5,481 nucleotides of DNA from MGBC163016 sp910588905 (GTDB lineage: Bacteria; Actinomycetota; Coriobacteriia; Coriobacteriales; Eggerthellaceae). Shown here in pieces: positions 1 through 5,481 of the stretch. Both the position numbers and the translations under genes were made by a program. Location of the stretch: contig CAPGDO010000033.1 in assembly GCA_948616985.1 (NCBI GenBank), positions 1-5,481 of the forward strand, given 5' to 3'. The notes under the pieces were generated by a model that did not search any database, had not been told where the DNA came from, and saw nothing but the letters and a program-made list of their open reading frames with translations. Each line of letters begins with the position of its first letter. The stretch's first letter is position 1.

Positions 1-142
1 TGGAGGGAGTGCCTGTGTATTCGGGGTTCGCGACCTTGTTCGTCACGCGCGTGAGAGAAGTGCATCCGCGCAGCATGTAGGACAGGTCGGTGTTGCTCGC
101 CCCGAATGGGATGCTGGTGAGGTCAAGCTTGCTGAGAGCCGT
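1..142 (-). repeat. First LRRs of macro-unit 3, cut by the window edge
   Basis: Residues 1780-1826 follow cap C with T-A-L-S-K-L-D-L, then M-L-R-G-C-T-S-L (1802-1809). The step between cysteines is 27 residues (C1779 to C1806), against 26 in unit 1 (C268 to C294), so this is the start of a third array with the same register. The frame stays open to the last base, so the protein continues beyond the window. Confidence 0.8.
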
Positions 143-3100
143 GCAGCCATCGAACATACCCTGCAAGGACCCATGGAACTCGATGGGCGCGGGAAGCGCC
201 ACGCGCTCGAACTGGTTGAAGTAGGCAGAGTAGCGGCCCCAAGGCGCGATCAGCCTCTCATCTGTCGCAGAGAAGTCGCGCACCATCCCGAACACGCCGC
301 CGGTCGGGAAGATGACGAGGGTGTTCTTGCCGTCATCCCCGCGACGGATCGACCAGGTGACGTCCTCGAGCGCTGATGTCCCTGAGGTGCCGGAGACCGT
401 GGTGTAGGAGCCGACATGCCCCACGTACCCGCTCGCCACATAGGAGCCGTACTGCGCATCCAGGCGCGCCTCTCCCTTGGTGGCGTAGTTGACATAATCC
501 CGTGCGAGCCACACCGCGACGTTGGCGATGGCGGTATCATCTGCCAGGTTGATGAGGCCACCGTAGACGAAGCCCGAGGCGCTCGGGCGCGGGAGGAGGT
601 GGTCCGCGCTCGTGGGACCGCCATATACGTCCACGTCGGCTTGGATGACGTAGGTCGGGTCGCTCTTCGCGTCGAACCGATACCAGAAGAAGCCGTTCAA
701 GAGCTTGGTGCAGTGCTTGCCCAAGATGACCTTCGCCTTCTCCTCGCCAGGGGCGGGCTCGCTCGTGAGAGCGGTGCATCCGGTGAACAGGTTGTTCATG
801 CCGTCTTGGCCCGTGCCCGAAGCGTTCGAGACCATGGATCCTGGGAGCGAGCCCGTGCCGAAGGCTCGGAGGTCGAGCGCGCGGAGCTTTACGCAATCCT
901 GGAACATCTGGGTCATGTTGGAGGGCGCGAGGTGGTTGTCTCCCGCACCTGAGAACGTCACGCTCTCGAGGGTATCGGCACCAGAGAGCATGCGCGTGAG
1001 GTTCGGGGCGGCCCCTTGGGGCGTGCTCGAGCGATATGCGAAGCCCTTCATGGAGGTGCAGCCCGCGAATCCCTCGGTGAGGTCTGCAGAGGCGCCCTTC
1101 ACGAGATCGGCAACATCCACATCCTCGATGCCCGAGCATCCAGCGAACATGCGCTGCATGGCCTTCACGTTCGAGACCATCCAGTCAGGTGCCAAATACA
1201 CCGTCCCGCTCGCAAGGTCGACGCTCTCGCTCGCAGCCGCGGACCTCACATGCTTGATCGCCTTCTGGTTCTCGAACATGTAGGCGACCGCATTGTCGCT
1301 ACCCGTGCCAGATATCTGAGGCATGCCGCGAAGATCGAAGTTGGGCATATATGAAGGATTATCAGATGTTTGAGCATATGTGTTCTTGTATGAGATGCGT
1401 TGCCACATCGCACCGGGCGGTTTCTCCCAGATATCTCCATAGCTTGCTCCATTGCCAAAGGTGACGTCTGCAAAAGATGTGCCGAAGGCAGCCCCGGCAG
1501 AACAAGCAGATCCACGCGCACCAGTGGTCCTCCACACGAAAGACGAATCCGACTTCATCTTTGGGGCCGCAAATGATCTGCTTATGAGGTTTTGCAGATT
1601 AGCGTTGTTATTCGCGAAATCAGTGAATACGAATCTTGCCGTGAATGGAGTGCTGACGTATGAATTATCACCACTCGTGGTCTCTACGCATACATATTGG
1701 AAGAACCTGTAGAGGGCGGCGTTGGACCCCTGAGCTACACGGGTCAGATCGGCTTCTCTGAGGTTATACCAGTCGCGTATGAACGTATTGTAATCAGAGC
1801 GGTCTCCATTGCATGAGTCTGTCATGGTCAGGCGCTTTACCCCATGCACGCCATAGAACGCGTGACGATAATACGAATCATCTCCGTTGAAGCAGTTCTC
1901 TATGGTCACGTAAGCATCATCGTCTTCGGCTAGCTGAGTTGCCGATGAGTTGAGCACGTAACGGAATATAGAGCCATCTCCATTGAAGCAATTCTTGAAT
2001 GTGACCTTTTTGACCGAGTAGGCTCCTGCCATGATCTGCCTACCGGTCATATGCTTCGCGTTGAAGCTGTTGGTGACGCTGATCCCTTCAACAGATGATA
2101 AGCCAGTCGCAAACCATTGATAGAAGTCTCCACCTACGGTACTGGTGGTTGCTCCAAAGCAACCGTCAACAGACAACGTCTTCAGCTTATAAGCCCCCTG
2201 GATGAATGCCCCGGATGTGTCAAAGGAATTCCACCCTGATCCTGATGCAATATTGTGGATGGAGATGGACTCTAATGCTGGCACGGTAGAGAACATCCCA
2301 GAGAAGCTGGCACCCATGGCATAGCATCCAGGGATAGAGCCCGAACTGCCCTGAGCAGGATTGCTCAACCCGGTTATATTCCAAAGGTCAGCTTTCTTCA
2401 AATCCAAACAGGCGAAGAACATGCTCCTTGCAAATTGTACTTTCGAGGTATCGAATGTGTTTGCATTCACAGTCTTTCTCAAGGTCAATCCTGCGCGATT
2501 CACATCTCCCGTGTCATTGCTCTGGACCGATTCGATGCCTGATTGCGCAAACATCTCATTCATGTTGGTAGTAGTTGACCGAATGTAGAGGCGTGTGAGA
2601 TCACAGTATTTGAGGCCTGTCATCCCTTTGAACATCCCTGCTAGGGATGTTCCTGCATATATGTATTTCGCCGAACCATAGCTGAAGCAGAAGTCGACCT
2701 TCGTGATATCCGTGCGCCCAGCCCATGGGAAGCTCGTGCCCATCACAGCACCCGCTGCGGTATCGCGGAAATAGAGCGTAGAGCCGGAGATCATGTACTG
2801 GGCGTTCGTGCCGCAGTTCGTCCAGGCGACATTCCCGCCCTGCGAATACGTTCCTCCGAAATAGCCCTTATCGCGCCAGGCGTTGTAGCTATTGGCTGCC
2901 GCAGTCGTGGTCAGACGCAATCCGTTCGCTGTTGAGTTAGCAGCCGCAGTTTGAGCACCCAGGTATTGATAGCGCGTTCCGTCAACCGTGATATCCAAGC
3001 GAGGGTTCGCCTGAGCGAGAGCGCCAGTCCATTCCACCGTTGTGGTTCGACGCATGATGTAGTTAGGTTGAGATGCAGGGAAATTCTGATCGACCAAGAT

Positions 3101-5481
3101 GCCGTTGGACATATAGGTGAATCCCGGTCCAAGCTTGATGTAGCCACCATAGTTCGTTGAGTCTGACCCGTCTCCAGTTGTGACGAGCTTATCGCACCCT
3201 TGGAACATATATCGATTGGTGCCGTTGTAATATCCTGTGCCCCACTGCTGGCCCCAAGAGCCGCCATTTGCATTGATCAAACCTGAGAAGTCAACATAGG
3301 TGAGCTTGGGGCAATCCTTGAAGGTTCCGTTTATGGACCAGTATCTGATGCCACCCGATCCTTTTGGAAGCAGCTCTACTTTCGTGAGCTCTGGATTCTC
3401 GGCAAGCATGTAGTCCATATGTCGCCCGGTGCTCTCATCGCTCACGATCTTAACGGTCTTGAGCTTAGGGCATCGATCCATGAAGTTAGTCCAACCCCAG
3501 CTGCCACCATTGAAATCGGTAAGCTCAACATCGAGCAAGCTTTGTGACTGGCGGAACATGTTCAGGGTTATGCCATTGACCGTCCATGAAGCTGGGAGAG
3601 TAAGATAGCCCGACCCTAATGCAGATGAGGATTGTCGGATATGCTCGATGCGAAGGTTCTCTTGGAACATGCTCGATGTGTATCCGTTGATATCGCTGGT
3701 AAGTCGTGGCATGGCACGCAAATCCATCGTCTTGAATCCGCTCTGATAGAAAAGGCCTCCTGCACGGGATGCCAGTGCAGCATCATAGGAGCCATACCAA
3801 CCGACTTTCCCTTCAGGGGCATTGGGCGATCTCATAGTGCCTCGCAGCATCGAATTGATGTCAGCGGTTCCTCCCGAGGCGCCCTTGCCCACATTGGTGA
3901 GCGTGAAATCACAAGTTTGATTTGCTGTCACCCATTTCGGATCATCCGAACCGCCAGCCCACGCGAGCATCTCTACAAGATTGGCTCCCGCACCATTTCC
4001 GGAGTTGACCATATTCACATTGGTGAGACCATAGCAATTGCGAAACATGCCTGAAGCATTAGCGCTCTTCCCATTGCCGCAATTCTCAACGACTGCAGAC
4101 TTGATCGCGCGACAGTTCTCAAACAGTTGCCCTATCTGACCGTTTTCTGCATTGCCCATATTCTTAACGGTCACCTTAACGTTAGGGTTTTGAGCAAGCT
4201 CATCGCTCGTCAATGTACCTTCGAAAGCATTCGCGAGCGTAGATGCTTGTGTGCCGAAGGCGTCCAGGTAGACCTCCTTGAGCGCATTGGCTGCGCCGAG
4301 GGCCGGGCGCCCATCATCGAGTGCGTCGCTCGATCCGCCAAAGCTGATGGCATTCAACCCCGTTCCCGTGAAGCATGCGCGCATGTCGAGCTTCGCGATG
4401 CCAGAGCCTGAGATCATATGCTGGATGCTGGCGTTGGCAAGGGCGGTGTTCACGGTGTATTGGGCATTGGAGGCCGATGCCCTCATGTGCGCGCCTGCCG
4501 AGATCGCGGCATTCGGGGTGGCGCCGCTGTCGGTCTGGGAGGCTGCCGTGAGGGGGCGGGAAGCAGCCGTTCCGATCGTGAGCGCACCCAGGCTCTCGCA
4601 GCCCGCGAACATGCGGGAGAAGTCGGTGGTGCGCGTGGAGGTGAGGTTGGAGAGGTCGGCTGAGGTCATCTTCGCGCATCCCTCGAACATGGAGCTCACA
4701 GAGGCGTTCGCCTCCACGCCCATGTAGATGCGGACCTTGTCGATGATCGCGTTGTAGCCATCCCCGCCGCCGGATGCGAGCGAGGTCCAGGGCGCGAAGG
4801 TGTCAGAGGAGCCCGTGAACGAGCGCATGCGCGCCATCGAGCCTACCGCTGCCGTCGCAGACCACTTGGGATCGAGCTTGGCGTTCGGGAAGATGCACAA
4901 GGTGACCTCGCCGGCCGCGCCACGCGTCCCATCCCCGCGCCTGATCGCATAGGCGACCTGCTGGCCGCTCGCGACCTGCGCGGTGTCGCCGATGTACCCG
5001 AAGCCCACGATATCCGGTCCGAATGCGTGGCCCGTGTTGCCTATGATGCCCTCCACCGACGCCTCATCGAAGGCCATGCAGGATGCATAGCCCTGGCGCG
5101 CCCACACATCCGAGAGCCGCCCGGAGGCTGCGTTGTCCATGAGGTAGATCATGACGGAGAGCCCCTCCGGGCAGGGCATGAGGGCGTCTGCCGTGGCAGG
5201 GCCGCCCACGATGTCCGCGCGCACCCCAGCCCTGAGGACGTAGGCCCAGGGAGCACCAGCGCTCGCCCTCTCCCCGAAGAACCCGCCCAACAGCTTCGTC
5301 ATGTGGGCACCGACGGCGACGCGCGCATCCCCCGTCCCCGCAGAAGGCCCGCTCGCGAGAGCCGACCCCTCGAAGAGCGCGTGCATGGGCGATATCTCGC
5401 CCACGGATGCTTGGGACCCGCCCATCCCAGACGTGCTCACGCCCGAGAGGTCCAGGCTGCTCAGCTTCGCACACCCCGCGA
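1..5481 (-). CDS. Giant BspA-like (DUF285-type) leucine-rich-repeat surface protein, internal fragment, both ends missing
   Basis: The minus-strand frame is open from 5479 to 2 (1,826 codons), with no stop and no frameshift; line-by-line translation gives repeat-family sequence throughout. Motifs of the type M-F-x-G-C-x-x-L recur, for example MFEGC (residues 264-268), MFAGC (290-294), MFRNC (478-482), MFQGC (758-762), MFFAC (1020-1024), MFAGC (1444-1448) and MFDGC (1775-1779). Many are followed by L-D-L or V-x-V strands, as in DUF285 LRR proteins. Three larger cap modules divide the repeats into macro-units. Members of this family are secreted or surface proteins; BspA of Tannerella forsythia is a known adhesin. 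Adhesion is inferred here, because no signal peptide, cell-wall anchor or transmembrane segment lies in the window. Met codons are frequent, but most belong to the repeat motif and none looks like a true start. Family assignment is strong; exact function and substrate are unknown. Confidence 0.95.
143..799 (-). repeat. Cap module C (start of macro-unit 3)
   Basis: Residues 1561-1779. It opens with a L-F-T-G-C repeat (1564-1568), then V-I-L-G-K-H-C-T-K-L-L-N-G-F-F (1584-1598), T-Y-V-I-Q-A (1609-1614), Y-G-G-P-T-S-A-D (1619-1626), V-A-V-W-L-A-R-D-Y (1654-1662), a hairpin W-S-I-R-R-G-D-D-G (1709-1717) followed by T-L-V-I-F-P (1720-1725), A-P-W (1745-1747), F-E-R-V-A-L (1757-1762) and MFDGC (1775-1779). 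It aligns with cap A at offsets of 1,511 to 1,532 residues. Identity with cap A is concentrated in these motifs, and the DNA has diverged, so this is not a recent duplication. DNA is GC-rich. Confidence 0.8.
1022..1339 (-). repeat. Conserved block D-L-R-G-M-P, unit 2 copy
   Basis: Residues 1381-1486. It runs D-L-R-G-M-P-Q-I (1382-1389), MFENQ (1402-1406), I-K-H-V-R and an Ala/Ser run, L-A-P-D-W (1429-1433), MFAGC (1444-1448), I-E-D-V-D-V (1451-1456), F-A-G-C-T-S-M-K (1471-1478) and F-A-Y. It is the counterpart of residues 585-685. From the last Cys of the block to the next cap is 87 residues here and 88 in unit 1, so this end of the macro-unit is held at nearly constant length. Confidence 0.75.
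1706..2176 (-). repeat. NG-ladder sub-repeat, unit 2 (expanded)
   Basis: Residues 1102-1258 carry rungs D-G-C-F-G (1105-1109), N-S-F-N (1137-1140), N-C-F-N-G-D (1163-1168), N-C-F-N-G-D (1195-1200), D-S-C-N-G-D (1221-1226) and R-V-A-Q-G (1247-1251); a seventh, D-F-A-N-N, lies at 1287-1291. Steps are 31, 26, 32, 26, 26 and 40 residues. The last four rungs match the spacing of the four in unit 1 (26, 26, 37), so the first three look like additions. DNA encoding two N-C-F-N-G-D rungs is closely similar near 1878-1900 and 1974-1996. Confidence 0.65.
2621..3208 (-). repeat. Cap module B (start of macro-unit 2), diverged type
   Basis: Residues 758-953. It begins with MFQGC-D-K-L (758-765) and then has I-K-L-G-P-G (781-786), N-Y-I-M-R-R (806-811), W-T-G, A-W-R-D-K-G-Y (867-873), a V-A-W...Y-M-I-S-G-S-T-L-Y-F-R-D hairpin (884-906), F-P-W (917-919), D-I-T-K-V-D-F (924-930) and M-F-K-G (949-952). 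The order and spacing of these elements match caps A and C. It lacks the H-x-T-K-L-L-x-G-F-F, G-G-P-x-x-A-D and I-R-R-G-D motifs that A and C share. It also has an extra Thr/Ala/Asn-rich stretch (about 844-866) that may be a linker. GC content is high in its core (40 of 60 at 2701-2760) against low-GC flanks. Confidence 0.7.
3425..3727 (-). repeat. Conserved block D-L-R-A-M-P, unit 1 copy
   Basis: Residues 585-685. The block runs D-L-R-A-M-P-R-L (586-593), MFQEN (604-608), I-E-H-I-R and a serine run, L-P-A-S-W (628-632), MFRQS (641-645), L-L-D-V-E-L (648-653), M-D-R-C-P-K-L-K (667-674) and V-K-I. It matches the block at residues 1381-1486 with only small length changes; the offset moves from 796 to 804 residues across it. 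It lacks the Cys in two of its M-F motifs, so it would be missed by a strict M-F-x-G-C search. Confidence 0.75.
3875..4201 (-). repeat. NG-ladder sub-repeat, unit 1
   Basis: Residues 427-535 contain four rungs in which a beta strand ends in an Asn-containing turn: N-M-G-N (440-443), N-C-G-N-G (466-470), N-S-G-N-G (492-496) and N-V-G-K-G (529-533). Steps between rungs are 26, 26 and 37 residues. Two full 26-residue repeats have the form V-x-N-C-x-N-G, then a variable turn, then (M/L)-F-x-N-C. The regular Asn positions suggest an Asn ladder inside the solenoid, as in other LRR folds; that structural reading is inferred. Confidence 0.7.
4676..5386 (-). repeat. Cap module A (start of macro-unit 1)
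   Basis: Residues 32-268. In order it has: an L-F-E-G-S repeat remnant (35-39); V-G-A-H-M-T-K-L-L with G-F-F (56-68); A-Y-V-L-R (79-83); D-I-V-G-G-P and T-A-D (89-98); D-V-W-A-R-Q-G-Y (124-131); a hairpin with Y-A-I-R-R-G-D-G (177-184) followed by V-T-L-C-I-F-P (192-198); A-P-W (229-231); D-K-V-R-I (247-251); and the first canonical repeat MFEGC (264-268). The hairpin, P-W and K-V strand before a first M-F-x-G match the region that precedes DUF285 repeats in BspA-like proteins generally, so this probably folds as a cap for the LRR solenoid. It aligns over its full length with cap C. The DNA is very GC-rich (47 of 60 bases at 5161-5220). Confidence 0.8.
5387..5479 (-). repeat. Last LRR of a preceding macro-unit, cut by the window edge
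   Basis: Residues 1-31 begin A-G-C-A-K-L and continue with S-S-L-D-L, the C-terminal half of a DUF285 repeat whose M-F would lie just outside the window. They align with residues 1527-1560 before cap C, where C-V-K-L-R-A-L-D-L occupies the same place. The equivalent cysteines are C3 and C1529. The match shows that the segment preceding cap A resembles the segment preceding cap C, so at least one more repeat unit probably lies N-terminal to this window. Confidence 0.75.

Larger units (their letters stand above)
800..2620 (-). repeat. LRR array of macro-unit 2
   Basis: Residues 954-1560. Repeats include M-F-A-Q-S (976-980), MFFAC (1020-1024), M-F-S-T-V (1062-1066), W-F-A-T-G (1122-1126), I-M-A-G-A (1149-1153), A-F-Y-G-V (1207-1211), MFENQ (1402-1406), MFAGC (1444-1448), G-F-A-G-C (1470-1474), M-L-S-G-A (1497-1501) and MFQDC (1525-1529). 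Many lack the Cys or the Met of the consensus, mostly in the low-GC part. The segment at residues 1294-1378 is irregular, with a W-E-K-P-P-G loop (1351-1356), and holds few recognisable repeats. The array is 607 residues against 489 in unit 1. The last GC-rich part (about 800-1320) returns to strict consensus repeats. Confidence 0.85.
3209..4675 (-). repeat. LRR array of macro-unit 1
   Basis: Residues 269-757. Recognisable repeats start at MFAGC (290-294), A-F-E-G (418-421), LFENC (452-456), MFRNC (478-482), M-L-R-G (544-547), L-F-Y-Q (576-579), MFQEN (604-608), MFRQS (641-645), M-D-R-C (667-670), MLAEN (691-695) and TFKDC (719-723). Spacing is 26 residues where the array is most regular and longer where loops intervene. 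The stretch at about residues 307-365 is a low-complexity A/S/T/G-rich loop without a clear repeat motif. Two N-G-G-S-W-G sequences occur at residues 657-662 and 738-743. The array ends at the MFQGC repeat that opens cap B. GC content falls from high at its 4675 end to low at its 3209 end. Confidence 0.85.

Noticed and set aside
416..952. Plus-strand open frame of 178 codons, overlapped by another of 192 codons at 705-1283
   Set aside because: Both lie antisense to the repeat-bearing frame in a GC-rich region where opposite frames stay open by composition. Their products are Arg/Ala/Gly/Val-rich with no recognisable domain, and they overlap each other.
537..1139. Minus-strand open frame of 200 codons in another frame, and similar ones at 250-624, 4314-4679 and 5064-5474
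   Set aside because: They overlap the giant frame on the same strand. Their translations are rich in Arg, His and Pro, typical of out-of-frame reading of GC-rich coding DNA.
1294..1578. Possible frameshift or pseudogene segment where repeat motifs become hard to see (residues 1301-1378 and nearby)
   Set aside because: The frame remains open, and recognisable blocks continue on both sides in the same frame: the ladder above and D-L-R-G-M-P below. An irregular loop is simpler than two compensating frameshifts.
1706..2176. CRISPR or tandem DNA repeat array
   Set aside because: The periodicity is a multiple of three and conserved mainly as protein motifs. Copies are diverged and unequal in spacing (26-40 codons), without unique spacers between identical repeats.
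2630..2652. Intrinsic terminator
   Set aside because: The stem is convincing, but no T tract follows it on either strand and the giant reading frame continues through it without a break.
2911..3273. Minus-strand open frame of 120 codons in another frame
   Set aside because: It lies entirely over cap B, whose in-frame translation has the co-linear motifs shared with caps A and C. The alternative product shows no pattern.
4278..4727. Plus-strand open frame of 149 codons, with smaller overlapping ones at 4127-4411 and 4418-4663
   Set aside because: Antisense shadows of cap A and the start of array 1. The three overlap in different frames and show no family features.
1..5481. Internal translation start, splitting the frame into several genes
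   Set aside because: In-frame ATG codons are common but mostly belong to M-F repeat motifs. There is no stop codon anywhere in the frame to end an upstream gene.

Overview
The whole window is the interior of one giant gene read on the minus strand. A single frame (codons whose lowest base is at position 2 modulo 3) stays open for all 1,826 codons, from 5479 down to 2. It has no stop codon and no convincing start, so both protein ends lie outside the window. I translated every line of this frame by hand. The product is a BspA-like (DUF285-type) leucine-rich-repeat surface protein, shown by the recurrent motif M-F-x-G-C-x-x-L and its variants. Residue numbers below count from the N-terminal edge of the fragment: residue 1 is at 5477-5479 and residue 1826 is at 2-4.

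The protein has structure above the level of the 25-30-residue repeat. Three copies of a cap module of about 200-235 residues are visible: cap A at 5386-4676, cap B at 3208-2621 and cap C at 799-143. Each cap has a beta-rich stretch, then a W/Y-x-I...L-x-I-F-P-like hairpin, an (A/F)-P-W motif, and a first M-F-x-G repeat. Each of caps A and B is followed by a long LRR array, giving two complete macro-repeats of 726 and 803 residues. After cap C a third unit starts and runs off the window. The two arrays also match each other internally. Both have a 26-residue 'NG ladder' (3875-4201 and 1706-2176, plus a last rung near 1620) and a conserved block beginning D-L-R-x-M-P (3425-3727 and 1022-1339). 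Unit 2 is longer mainly because it has more repeats between its cap and that block.

Base composition is uneven inside the one reading frame. The two ends of the window are GC-rich (47 of 60 bases at 5161-5220) and the middle is much poorer (25 of 60 at 2401-2460). A GC-rich island falls inside cap B (40 of 60 at 2701-2760). There are no RNA genes, mobile elements, CRISPR arrays, promoters or terminators that I can support, and no intergenic DNA.

The organism cannot be fixed from this sequence. A GC-rich genome carrying a very large BspA-like protein would fit a gut, oral or rumen Coriobacteriia member (for example the Olsenella/Atopobium/Collinsella group) or another host-associated actinomycete. 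This is an inference from family distribution, not something the sequence proves. The likely role is cell-surface attachment, by analogy with BspA of Tannerella forsythia. The secretion signal and cell-wall anchor that would support this are not in the window.
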